Assembly (NCBI GenBank): GCA_036272915.1
Contig: DATAXV010000002.1
Location: 1 to 23,806, forward strand
Source: DATAXV01 sp036272915
GTDB lineage: Bacteria > Chloroflexota > Dormibacteria > Dormibacterales > Dormibacteraceae
DNA: 23,806 nucleotides
Direction of reading: 5' to 3'
Below, one piece after another: positions 14,646-22,746 of the stretch (its first letter is position 1; each line of letters starts with the position of its first letter). Under the pieces are notes generated by a model. The model was given only the letters and a program-made list of their open reading frames with translations. It did no database searches and had not been told where the DNA came from. The position numbers and the translations under genes were made by a program.

Positions 14646-15925
14646 GCACACGCGTCGCCGTCGTCGGCGCCGGCCTGGCCGGCCTGAGCGCAGCCCTGGA
14701 GCTTCACCGCCGCGGGTTCGAGGTGGAGATCCTGGAGCGGAGCCGGCTGGTCGGCGGCAAGGCGACCTCGTTCAGCGCCGGCGGCGTCGAGGTGGACAAC
14801 GGCCAGCACGTGTTCCTCGGCTGCTTCGACGCCTGGCGGCAGATGGTCCGCGACGTCGGCATGGAGCAGGAGCTCTACCTGCAGCCCCGCTTCGAGGTGC
14901 TGCTCTTGGGCGAGGGCGGGACGGCTCGCCTCCACGCCGGCCGGCTGCCGGCACCGCTGCACCTCGCCCCGGCGCTGCTCGCGCACCGGCTCCTCGGCCT
15001 GCGCGGCCGGATCGAGGTGGCGAGGGCCATGCTCGCCGCGCGCCGCCCGGCCCACTCCCGCGAGAGCATGGCCGGCTGGCTCGACGGCCACGGCCAGGGA
15101 CCGGTGGCCAGAGCCGCCTTCTGGGATCCGTTCCTGGTCCCCGCCCTCAACGCGCCGCTCGAGGCGTGCTCGGCCGAGGCCGGCCAGTTCGTGCTCACCA
15201 CCGCCTTCCTGGCCGGTGCCGACGCCTGCCGCATCGGGTGGTCGCGGGTCCCGCTGGCCCGGATCGCCGAGGCCGCGGCCGAGCAGGCCGGCACCCTGCG
15301 GCTGCGCACGCCGGTGACCGGGCTGGTCAGGGAGGGCGGACGGCTCCGCGCGCTGGCCACGCCGGAGGGCGAGATCGAGGTGGCGGGCGCGGTGCTGGCG
15401 GTGCCGCCCGACCGGCTGACCCGGCTGCTGCCCGAGCAGGAGGGCCTCGGCGCCTTCCGCAACCAGCCGATCGTCGACGTCCACCTCTGGTACGGCGACG
15501 AGAGCCTGGAGCTCGGCCCGGGCATCGAGTTCGCGGCCCTGGTCTCGTCGCCGGTGCAGTGGGTGTTCCGCAAGCGGCCCGGCTACCTCTGCTGCAGCCT
15601 CAGCGCGGCGGCGGAGATGGTGACCAAGCCGGAGGCGGAGCTGGTCGAGCTCTGCCACGCCGAGCTCGCCCGGCACCTGCCGGCGCTGCGCGGGCGGCGG
15701 CCGGTCGAGGGGCGCGCCACCCGCGACCCCCAGGCGACGTTCGTGCCCAGCCCGGGCCTGGTGCGGCCGGGCTCGGCGAGCCCCCTCCCCAACCTGGCCC
15801 TGGCCGGGGCCTGGACGGAGACCGGTTGGCCGGCGACGATGGAGTCGGCCGTACGCAGTGGAAGGATGGCGGCGGAGCACCTGGCCCGCTCGCTGGCCTC
15901 CCTGCCCGACGAGGTTGCGGCGTGA
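14642..15925 (+). CDS. hpnE: HpnE, hydroxysqualene dehydroxylase
   Basis: A 427-residue FAD-dependent amine oxidase/phytoene desaturase-like protein that completes squalene formation by reducing hydroxysqualene. The FAD-binding 'VVGAGLAGLSAALEL' (7-21, GxGxxG) is followed by Glu32 in 'EILER' and 'GGKATSF', then 'DNGQHVFLGC', a segment typical of HpnE. The C-terminal FAD closure 'NLALAGAWTETGWPATMESAVRSG' is present. ATG 14642 overlaps the hpnD stop (ATGA), and its own stop overlaps the cyclase start by one base, so expression is coupled on both sides. Confidence 0.92.
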   Translation: MSTRVAVVGAGLAGLSAALELHRRGFEVEILERSRLVGGKATSFSAGGVEVDNGQHVFLGCFDAWRQMVRDVGMEQELYLQPRFEVLLLGEGGTARLHAGRLPAPLHLAPALLAHRLLGLRGRIEVARAMLAARRPAHSRESMAGWLDGHGQGPVARAAFWDPFLVPALNAPLEACSAEAGQFVLTTAFLAGADACRIGWSRVPLARIAEAAAEQAGTLRLRTPVTGLVREGGRLRALATPEGEIEVAGAVLAVPPDRLTRLLPEQEGLGAFRNQPIVDVHLWYGDESLELGPGIEFAALVSSPVQWVFRKRPGYLCCSLSAAAEMVTKPEAELVELCHAELARHLPALRGRRPVEGRATRDPQATFVPSPGLVRPGSASPLPNLALAGAWTETGWPATMESAVRSGRMAAEHLARSLASLPDEVAA

Positions 15926-17781
15926 TGAAGGTGATGACCGAGGATGCACTGGGCCGTGCCGTGCACTGGCTGCTGGAGCGGCAGGACGCCGAGGGCTGGT
16001 GGACCGGCGAGCTCGAGACCAACGTGACCATGACCGCGGAGCACGTGCTGCTCTGCCGGTTCCTCGACCTCGACCTCAACCCGATCCGGCAGGGAGCGAT
16101 CGAGCACATCCTGCGCGGCCAGCGCGAGGACGGCTCGTGGGCCCTCTACCACGAGGGCCCCGCCGATCTGAGCACGACCATCGAGGCCTACGCGGCGCTG
16201 CGCGTGCTCGGGCTCGACGCCTCCGCCGAGCCGCTGGCCCGCGCCCTACGCCTGATCCACCGGCTGGGCGGCGTGGCCAGGGCCCGGATCTTCACGAAGA
16301 TCTGGCTGGCGCTCTTCGGCGAATACCCCTGGGAGGGGGTCCCGAGCATGCCGCCGGAGCTGATCTGGCTGCCCAAGTGGGCTCCGCTCAACCTCTACAA
16401 CTTCGCCTGCTGGGCGAGGGGGACGATCGCACCGCTGCTCCTGGTCCTGACCCGCAGACCGGTGCGCGACCTCGGCGTCTCACTCCCCGAGCTGGTCGTC
16501 GAAGGCACCGAGCCCCTCCTCCACCGGGTCCCCGGCTCGGGACCGTTCTGGTGGCTGGACCAGCTGCTCAAGCTCTATGACCGCCTCCCCCTCCATCCCG
16601 GACGGCCCCGGGCGAGGAGGGCGGTCAGCCGCTGGATCGTCGAGCGCCAGGAGGCGGACGGCGGGTGGGGCGGGATCCAGCCGCCCTGGGTCTACTCCCT
16701 GATCGGACTCCATCTGGAGGGGATGGGGACGGATCACGAGGTCATGCGCAAGGGCATCGCCGGCTTCGAGGGCTTCGCTCTCAACGATCGCGAGGGATGG
16801 CGCTTCCAGGCCTGCATGTCGCCGGTCTGGGACACCGCCTGGGTGATCCGCGCCCTCGCCCTCGCCGGCCGGACGACCGCCGACGACGCCGTCCGCCGGG
16901 CGGTGGATTGGACACTGAAGGAGCAGGTCAACGAGGTCGGGGTCGGCGACTGGCAGGTCCGCTGCCCCGGCGTGACCGAGGGCGGAGGCTGGGCCTTCGA
17001 GTTCGAGAACGATGTCTATCCGGACATCGACGACACCGCCGTCGTCGTCTGCGGCCTGCTCGAGGCGGGCCCCCACCCCGGGACCGAGGAGGCCTGCGCC
17101 CGGGCCGTCCGCTGGGTCCGGGAGATGCGCTCCAGGAACGGTGCCTGGGCCGCGTTCGACCGGGACAACACCGACCAGCTCGCCTACCGGCTGCCCTTCG
17201 CCGACTTCGGAGCCCTTCTCGACCCGCCGACCGAGGACGTCACCGCCCACGTCCTGGAGATGTTCGCCGCGGTCAGGGCGCCGCTCGACGACCCGATGGT
17301 CCAGGGCGGCCTCGACTACCTGCGGCGCGAGCAGCGGCCGGACGGGTCCTGGTTCGGCCGCTGGGGCGTCAACTACATCTACGGCACCTGGTGCTGCGTC
17401 TCCGGGCTGACCGCGCTCGGCGTCGGCCACGACATGGTCGACCGGGCCTGCGACTGGCTGGTCTCGAGGCAGAACCCCGACGGCGGCTGGGGCGAGACCT
17501 GCCATTCCTATGAGGACCCTTCGTTCGCCGGCGTCGGCGTCAGCACCGCGTCGCAGACGGCCTGGGCCCTGATCTCGCTGATGCTGTCGGGCAGAAGGGG
17601 TCACGACGCCTGTGCGCGCGGCCTGTACTTCCTTCGCGAGCGGCAGGAGGACGGCACCTGGGACGAGCCCGAGTTCACCGGAACCGGATTCCCCCGGGAC
17701 TTCTACCTCAACTATCACCTCTACCGGCACGTCTTCCCGACCATGGCCCTCGCCATGGCCGATGGGATCGAGGAGGTCTGA
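15925..17781 (+). CDS. shc: Squalene-hopene cyclase
   Basis: A 618-residue terpene cyclase that converts squalene to hopene/hopanol, a monotopic membrane enzyme. The catalytic 'DIDDTA' begins at 367 (DXDD, with Asp369 in the position that protonates squalene). Several QW repeats are visible: 'DGSWALY' (69-75), 'DGGWGGIQPPW' (245-255), 'NGAWAAFD' (405-412), 'DGSWFGRWGVNY', 'DGGWGE' and the C-terminal 'DGTWDEPEFTGTGFP'. It ends with 'DFYLNYHLYRHVFP', the conserved C-terminal block. It is slightly shorter than many homologues at the N-terminus. ATG 15925 shares its A with the hpnE stop; GAGG lies 10 nt before. hpnH begins 2 nt after its stop. Confidence 0.97.
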   Translation: MKVMTEDALGRAVHWLLERQDAEGWWTGELETNVTMTAEHVLLCRFLDLDLNPIRQGAIEHILRGQREDGSWALYHEGPADLSTTIEAYAALRVLGLDASAEPLARALRLIHRLGGVARARIFTKIWLALFGEYPWEGVPSMPPELIWLPKWAPLNLYNFACWARGTIAPLLLVLTRRPVRDLGVSLPELVVEGTEPLLHRVPGSGPFWWLDQLLKLYDRLPLHPGRPRARRAVSRWIVERQEADGGWGGIQPPWVYSLIGLHLEGMGTDHEVMRKGIAGFEGFALNDREGWRFQACMSPVWDTAWVIRALALAGRTTADDAVRRAVDWTLKEQVNEVGVGDWQVRCPGVTEGGGWAFEFENDVYPDIDDTAVVVCGLLEAGPHPGTEEACARAVRWVREMRSRNGAWAAFDRDNTDQLAYRLPFADFGALLDPPTEDVTAHVLEMFAAVRAPLDDPMVQGGLDYLRREQRPDGSWFGRWGVNYIYGTWCCVSGLTALGVGHDMVDRACDWLVSRQNPDGGWGETCHSYEDPSFAGVGVSTASQTAWALISLMLSGRRGHDACARGLYFLRERQEDGTWDEPEFTGTGFPRDFYLNYHLYRHVFPTMALAMADGIEEV

Positions 17782-17783
17782 CG

Positions 17784-18794
17784 ATGGCGATACCGATGCG
17801 GCAGGAGACGAAGGTCGCCTGGCATGTCTTCAAGAACCTGTACCTGAGGCGGACCAAGAAGTTCGCCCTCGTGCTCCAGCTGGAACCCCTGTACCAGTGC
17901 AACCTGGCCTGCGCCGGGTGCGGCAAGATTCAGCATCCGGACGACATCCTCGCCAAGCGCCTGACCGTCGAGCAGTGCGTCGCCGCGGTCGAGGAGTGCG
18001 ACGCGCCGATGGTCTCCATCGCCGGCGGCGAGCCGCTGGCGCACAAGGAGATCCACCTCATCGCCAAGGCGCTGGTCGAGCGCAAGCGGTACGTCTATCT
18101 CTGCACCAACGCGCTGCTCCTGGAGCGAAAGCTGGACCTCTTCGAGCCCAGCCCCTACTTCGCCTGGTCGGTTCACATCGACGGGCTGCGCGAGCGCCAC
18201 GACCAGTCGGTCTGCCGCGAGGGCGTCTTCGACAAGGCGGTGGCGGCGATCAAGGAGGCCAAGCGGCGGGGCTTCCGGGTCACCACCAACAGCACCTTCT
18301 TCGGCCCCGACAACCCCGAGTCGATCAAGGGCATCCTCAACTACCTGAACGACGAGCTCCAGGTCGACAACATGGAGATCGCACCCGGCTTCGCCTACGA
18401 GAAGGCGCCGGACCAGGAGAACTTCCTCGGGGTCAAGCGGACCCGCGAGATCTTCAAGGAGGTCTTCGCCGACGGCGGGCGGGACCGCTGGCGGCTCAAC
18501 CACAGCCCGCTCTACCTCGACTTCCTGGAGGGCAAGGTGGACTTCCAGTGCACCGCCTGGGGCATCCCCTGCTACTCCGTCCTCGGCTGGCAGCGGCCCT
18601 GCTATCTGATGTCGGACGAGCCCTACGCCGAGAGCTACAAGGAGCTGCTCGAGGAGACCGACTGGAGCAAGTACGGCCGCGGCAAGCATCCGAAGTGCGA
18701 GAACTGCATGGCCCACTGCGGCTACGAGCCCACGGCGGTCGTCGCCACCATGACCTCGCTCCGGCAGATGCTCCGGGCGGCGGGCACCCGCTGA
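17784..18794 (+). CDS. hpnH: HpnH, radical SAM adenosylhopane synthase
   Basis: A 336-residue radical SAM enzyme that adds 5'-deoxyadenosyl to hopene, the first step toward C35 bacteriohopanepolyols. The cluster-binding CxxxCxxC is Cys39, Cys43 and Cys46 in 'CNLACAGCGK'. 'SIAGGEPL' (the GGE motif), 'SVHIDG' and 'NSTFF' follow in the expected order, and a C-terminal cysteine group ('KCENCMAHCGYEP') is typical of HpnH. AGGAGG at 17771-17776 precedes ATG 17784 by 7 nt. Its presence shows that this organism very likely makes extended hopanoids, not only hopene. Confidence 0.95.
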   Translation: MAIPMRQETKVAWHVFKNLYLRRTKKFALVLQLEPLYQCNLACAGCGKIQHPDDILAKRLTVEQCVAAVEECDAPMVSIAGGEPLAHKEIHLIAKALVERKRYVYLCTNALLLERKLDLFEPSPYFAWSVHIDGLRERHDQSVCREGVFDKAVAAIKEAKRRGFRVTTNSTFFGPDNPESIKGILNYLNDELQVDNMEIAPGFAYEKAPDQENFLGVKRTREIFKEVFADGGRDRWRLNHSPLYLDFLEGKVDFQCTAWGIPCYSVLGWQRPCYLMSDEPYAESYKELLEETDWSKYGRGKHPKCENCMAHCGYEPTAVVATMTSLRQMLRAAGTR

Positions 18795-18802
18795 GGCCCA
18801 CG

Positions 18803-19771
18803 GTGGACGAGGTCTTCCTGACCGGGGCATCCGGCTTCGTCGGCGGCCACGTGCTGCAGGCGTTGCTGGACGCCGGTTTTCGCGTGAGGGCCCTGGTCAG
18901 GGACCCCGACGCCGATGTCGACGAGCGGGTGCGGCTGGTCTCGGGCGACCTTCGCCGCTGCGGCAAACTGGCGACGGCGATGCGCGGGTGCCGCTACCTG
19001 GTCCACGTCGCCGCCGCCTACTCGTTCTCGCCCCGGGACCGCCAGGCGGTGTGGGAGACCAATGTCGCCGGCACCAAGGGGCTGCTCGAGGCGGCACACA
19101 TCGCGGGCGTGGAGAAGGCGGTGGTCACCTCCAGCTCGGCCGCGGTGGGACCGTCTCACGATGGCATACCGGCCAGCGAGGCAGACCACCCGCACCCCAG
19201 CACCAGGCGCGACTACCACGCCTCCAAGGTCGAGGAGGAGTACGTCGCCCTGTCGGCTAGGGTGCCCACGGTCCTGGTCCTGCCCACCGCCCCGGTGGGC
19301 CCGGGGGACGCCCGGCCGACGCCGACCGGGCGCATCGTGCTCGACTTCGTCCGCGGGCGGATGCCGGCCGTGGTCGACGGCGGCATGAACCTGGTCCCGG
19401 TCGAGGACGTCTCCCGAGCTCACATCCTCGCCCTGCAGCTGGGATCGCCGGGCGAACGCTACATCCTCGGCGGCGAGGACATGACCTTCGACGACATCTG
19501 GCGGACACTGGCGCGTCTGACCAGTCGCCCGGTGCCGAGGGTGCGCCTCTCCCACTCGCTGGTGCTGGCGATGGCGCATATCGACGAGGTTCGGTGCCGC
19601 CTGATCGGCGGGACTCCGGTCGTCCCCCTGGAGGGGGCGCGGATGTCGGCCGAGCTGATGTACGCCAGCTCGGCTCGGGCGGCGCGAGAGCTGGGCTGGT
19701 GGGCGTCCCCGGTCGAGGGTGCGCTCGAGCGGGCCGTGAACTGGTACCGCCGAGCCGGTATGGCGGTCTGA
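18803..19771 (+). CDS. hpnA: HpnA-type hopanoid-associated NAD-dependent epimerase
   Basis: A 322-residue extended SDR. It has 'TGASGFVG' (7-14) and 'YHASK' (Tyr138, Lys142), then 'VLVLPTAPVGPGD' and 'NLVPVEDVSRAHILAL', which match the hopanoid-associated sugar epimerase HpnA pattern. Its biochemical step is not settled; it is usually placed in side-chain modification. The start is GTG 18803, 6 nt after GAGG and 8 nt after the hpnH stop. It is the last gene of the operon; only 31 bp separate it from the convergent LOG-family gene, and I see no convincing terminator there. Confidence 0.85.
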   Translation: MDEVFLTGASGFVGGHVLQALLDAGFRVRALVRDPDADVDERVRLVSGDLRRCGKLATAMRGCRYLVHVAAAYSFSPRDRQAVWETNVAGTKGLLEAAHIAGVEKAVVTSSSAAVGPSHDGIPASEADHPHPSTRRDYHASKVEEEYVALSARVPTVLVLPTAPVGPGDARPTPTGRIVLDFVRGRMPAVVDGGMNLVPVEDVSRAHILALQLGSPGERYILGGEDMTFDDIWRTLARLTSRPVPRVRLSHSLVLAMAHIDEVRCRLIGGTPVVPLEGARMSAELMYASSARAARELGWWASPVEGALERAVNWYRRAGMAV

Positions 19772-19802
19772 GGCGCTTCACCCCGCGAGGAGGCGCGCCA
19801 GG

Positions 19803-21146
19803 TCAGCCGATTCCCCGCTCGGCCCTGTGTTGCTCGCGGCTGCGGCCAGGGACCTGACCGGCCGTCGGGATCTCTCCGGGGTGCTCGTGGGCTCTCTTGA
19901 GCCGGCTCGCCAGGTTCATGTTGGTGCGTGATGGATTGCGCGAAAGCAGGGTGATCGCCCCCTCCGTCGCGTCCGGTCCAACCCACGGCTGAGTCAGCAG
20001 CTGGTCCAGGGACCCGCGCTCCAATGCCAGCGTCAGCGCCAGCCGGTGGGCGCCGCCGAGGACGTGGTTGTCGGGACCGATGGAGTGGCGGGACCGCTCC
20101 ACGGCGTCCTCGATGGCTGCGACCGGATAGGGCCGAATCGCACCGTGCCAGTCGACGGAGGCCACGGTCACCGAGTCTCCGTCCCCTCTCCTGTACTCCC
20201 GAGCAGTGACCCCGGTGGCCGCCACCCGCACGTCCGTCGGCCGGTAGCCGTCCTCCTGAAGGGTCGAGCTCAGCTGGTCACCGAGCGTCCCCCCGTCCGC
20301 GGTCGCGGCCGGTCCCCGAAGCCAGGAGGCCGGCAGCACCACCACCGGATGCCGTCCGCCGGGAGAGGCGACCGGGTCGAGGAGGGCCGCCTCAAGGCCG
20401 TGCTGGTCAAGGAGCTTGTGGATGGGTCCCCAGGCCGGCACCGTCTCGGCCATGCTCTTCAGGGGCAGGCCCGACAGCGCCGGTTCGCTGGCCAGGTCGG
20501 CCGCTCGCTCGGGGTCGTCCGTGACCTGCAGCAGTGCCAGGTCCTGGCACGAGATCATGCCTGCATCGGCCAGCTCGCGAGCGTCGCTGAGGAGAGGGTC
20601 CCATATCCCGGGCCGGCTCTCAAGCAGGACGACCGGGCGCCGAGCGCCTCGCTGCGTCTGCGTCTTGGTCAGGACCTCAAAGAGCTCGTCTCGCGTGCCC
20701 CAGCCCCCCTCGGCGAAGACGAATCCGTCGGCGAGGTCGACCATCGACACCTTCCGCGGAGCGAAGTCGGAGAAGGTGACACCGTCAAGCACGTAGTCGT
20801 TGCCCGACTGCTCGTGCGGCAGCTGGATGTTGAAGCCCATGCTGAGCGCGGGGTCGACCCCGTGAGCGCCGAGGTTGGCCGCCTCCATGGCGCCAGGCCC
20901 CCCGCCGGTGATCACCGCCACACCGCGCTCGGCCAGCCGTCTGCCCACGCGCACCGCCCCATCGAAGCCGGGCTGTCCCCCTTTGGATCTGGCGGAGCCG
21001 AACAGCGTCACCGCCGGGCCAGGATGCCGGCGTCGGACCGCCTCCGCCTGGGCGCACTCCCCGGTCCAGCGTGCTATCTGCCCAAGCCAGGAGATGTCGA
21101 AGGGCATGGGCCCATCCGGTGTGGGATCCTCGGCTGCTGCGGCCAT
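19803..21146 (-). CDS. LOG-family (nucleotide phosphoribohydrolase-like) protein with long C-terminal extension
   Basis: A 447-residue protein. Residues about 40-220 are a LOG/TIGR00730-type Rossmann domain: 'VTLFGSAR', 'ITGGGPGAMEAAN' (79-91), 'GFNIQLPHEQ' (104-113) and 'AEGGWGTRDELFE' (145-157), where the usual PGGxGTxxE reads EGGWGT with the Glu kept. LOG enzymes release the base from nucleoside monophosphates. Residues about 225-447 form a domain I do not recognise, unlike the layout of PpnN, where LOG sits in the middle. ATG 21146 is chosen because a CATATT box lies 6 nt before it; ATGs at 21230 and 21107 are alternatives. It is convergent with hpnA. Confidence 0.8.
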   Translation of the reverse strand: MAAAAEDPTPDGPMPFDISWLGQIARWTGECAQAEAVRRRHPGPAVTLFGSARSKGGQPGFDGAVRVGRRLAERGVAVITGGGPGAMEAANLGAHGVDPALSMGFNIQLPHEQSGNDYVLDGVTFSDFAPRKVSMVDLADGFVFAEGGWGTRDELFEVLTKTQTQRGARRPVVLLESRPGIWDPLLSDARELADAGMISCQDLALLQVTDDPERAADLASEPALSGLPLKSMAETVPAWGPIHKLLDQHGLEAALLDPVASPGGRHPVVVLPASWLRGPAATADGGTLGDQLSSTLQEDGYRPTDVRVAATGVTAREYRRGDGDSVTVASVDWHGAIRPYPVAAIEDAVERSRHSIGPDNHVLGGAHRLALTLALERGSLDQLLTQPWVGPDATEGAITLLSRNPSRTNMNLASRLKRAHEHPGEIPTAGQVPGRSREQHRAERGIG

Positions 21147-21331
21147 GGCCGGAATATGGCACTCCCGAGCGGACGGGAGACGGACAGTGCCGGCGCCCGC
21201 ACACGAGGGCCTTTTGCGGGTGACCATCATCAGTCTCGAGACGGCCCCGCGGCAGTCTCCGGCACGACCCGGGACCCTGAGGCCTCACACGACCGGGCAA
21301 CGTACACGTTCCCATCGGCCTGCGATTCCAT

Positions 21332-21360
21332 TTGATCGGGCCGACCCGCCTGTGTAGGGT
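21332..21360 (+). promoter_or_regulatory. Leaderless promoter of the 21368 gene
   Basis: TTGATC (21332-21337), a 17-nt spacer, then TAGGGT (21355-21360), with ATG 7 nt later. This is the best complete -35/-10 pair in the window. The absence of a ribosome binding site and the short distance imply that transcription starts at or close to the ATG. The assignment rests on consensus and spacing. Confidence 0.6.
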
Positions 21361-21367
21361 TGGGGCC

Positions 21368-22048
21368 ATGTCAGTCCCGATCCGGGTGATGGTCGAGCAC
21401 GGCAGGAAGAAGCCCGTCGCGGTCGCCGTGGCGTTCGACTGGCCCGGCTGGGAAAGAAGCGGCAAGTCCGAGGAGGACGCCATCGCCGTCCTCGAGCGGT
21501 ACCGGCCTCGGTTCGCCAGGGTGGTCGAGCTTGCCGGCCTGTCGGATGAGCTCGGTGCCACCGGGCGGATGGAGGCCGTCGAGCGCGTAGAGGGCATGGG
21601 CATGACGGACTTCTACGGTGTCTCGATGAGGTCGGCGCAGCCTGAACAGCAGCCGATGAGCGAGGCTGAGTGCGAGCGGAAGCTCGCCCTGCTCCGGGCG
21701 TCCTGGACCTACTTCGACGATGTCGCCGCACGGGTCTCCAAGGTGCGAAAGGGGCCTCGTGGTGGAGGACGTGAGCGGGACGAGATCGTCCGTCACGCGT
21801 ATGGCGCAGAGGTCGTCGAGTTCGCCAAGAAGGTTGGCGTGACCTCACCACCGGACACCTGGCAGAACCCGAGTCCGGATGCGCTTCGCGCCCATCGCGA
21901 CGCACTCTGCGCGGGGATCCGTGAATACAACGCCCGGGGCGCCTTCACTCGGAGCTGGACCGTCCAGTTCGTGATCCGGCGGTGCGCCTACCACATGCTC
22001 GATCACGCCTGGGAGATGGAGGACAAGGCCCTCTCCAGCGACGCCTGA
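21368..22048 (+). CDS. Conserved-looking protein of unknown function, possible DinB-like C-terminus
   Basis: A 226-residue soluble protein that I cannot name. The N-terminal third ('VAVAFDWPGWERSGKSEEDAIAVLERYRPRF') reads like a small alpha/beta unit that includes a HicB-like 'AVAFDWPGW' pattern. The C-terminal two thirds are helical, with 'RASWTYFDDVAARVSKVRKGPRGGGRERDEIVRHA' and a final 'RRCAYHMLDHAWEMEDK' whose HxxxH-type spacing recalls DinB/YfiT four-helix metal proteins. From memory, similar proteins occur as hypotheticals in actinobacteria. Start ATG 21368 fits the promoter described at 21332-21360. It stands alone between divergent and codirectional promoters. Confidence 0.8.
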   Translation: MSVPIRVMVEHGRKKPVAVAVAFDWPGWERSGKSEEDAIAVLERYRPRFARVVELAGLSDELGATGRMEAVERVEGMGMTDFYGVSMRSAQPEQQPMSEAECERKLALLRASWTYFDDVAARVSKVRKGPRGGGRERDEIVRHAYGAEVVEFAKKVGVTSPPDTWQNPSPDALRAHRDALCAGIREYNARGAFTRSWTVQFVIRRCAYHMLDHAWEMEDKALSSDA

Positions 22049-22126
22049 CGTCGCGTCAGTGCCGTCTGTGGCTGGCCAGGCGGCGGGGACTCGGTCCACG
22101 AGCGCCGGACGGGTAAACAGACCCGA

Positions 22127-22132
22127 TACGCT
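22127..22132 (+). promoter_or_regulatory. TACGCT -10 box before the hpnG-like gene
   Basis: TACGCT precedes the GTG start at 22141 by 8 nt, with no ribosome binding site and no obvious -35. The spacing fits a leaderless promoter. It suggests that the hpnG-like gene is transcribed separately from the main hopanoid operon. Confidence 0.35.
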
Positions 22133-22140
22133 TCCCTCTC

Positions 22141-22746
22141 GTGGATGGTGTCGGGCCAGAACGCCCAGCTCTCATCGTGGCCACGCGTCTCGAGGCCCGG
22201 GCCGCGCGGCGAAGGCTGCGCGACGCGGATGTGATCGAGGTCGGAATCGCCTGCAAGAGGGGGATCCCGAGGTGGGACGGCGTCGCCGTCGTCGTCGGAC
22301 TCTGCGGCGCCATGGACCGACTGACGCCGGGCACGATCGCGATCCCCCGGTCCGTGTCGATGCCGGACGGCGACCCCCTCGACTGCGATCAGACCATGGT
22401 CGACCGGCTTGTCGCCGGCGCGCGCTCGCTCGGCCTGCTATCGGAGACCAGGCCGATGCTGACCTCGCCGACCCTGGTCACCGGCCAGGACCGGCAGCGC
22501 TGGGCCGACATGGGCTTTTCGACCGCCGACATGGAGGCCGGCCTGATCCTGCAGCGAGGGCCGGCGGCCGTGGTCAGGGTCGTCCTCGACACGCCCGACC
22601 ACGAGCTGTCCACCGACTGGGGCCACGTCACGCCGGCCACCTTCTCACCCACCCGCTGGCCGGAGCTGCTGTGGCTGGCGCGGACCGCGCCCGGCGCGGC
22701 CGAGCTGGCGGCCGAGGTCGTCCGGGCCGGCCTCAGCTCGCGCTGA
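22141..22746 (+). CDS. hpnG: HpnG-like nucleosidase (hopanoid-associated phosphorylase)
   Basis: A 201-residue member of the nucleoside phosphorylase/MTA-SAH nucleosidase superfamily. The start 'ALIVATRLEARAARRRL', the central 'VVVGLCGAMDRLTPGTIAIP', the 'TSPTLVTG' segment, the 'TADMEAG' motif (128-134, base/ribose-site Glu132) and 'VVRVVLDTPDHEL' follow, from memory, the HpnG pattern. HpnG removes adenine from adenosylhopane made by HpnH, giving ribosyl- or phosphoribosylhopane. It lies 2.4 kb beyond the hpn operon, on the same strand but with its own promoter. A generic MTA/SAH nucleosidase is the main alternative. Its end overlaps the convergent MarR gene by 14 nt. Confidence 0.7.
   Translation: MDGVGPERPALIVATRLEARAARRRLRDADVIEVGIACKRGIPRWDGVAVVVGLCGAMDRLTPGTIAIPRSVSMPDGDPLDCDQTMVDRLVAGARSLGLLSETRPMLTSPTLVTGQDRQRWADMGFSTADMEAGLILQRGPAAVVRVVLDTPDHELSTDWGHVTPATFSPTRWPELLWLARTAPGAAELAAEVVRAGLSSR

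Noticed and set aside
19772..19802. Terminator between hpnA and the LOG-family gene
   Set aside because: Only a short GGCGC/GCGCC pairing with a long loop and no T-tract is visible in the 31-bp gap.
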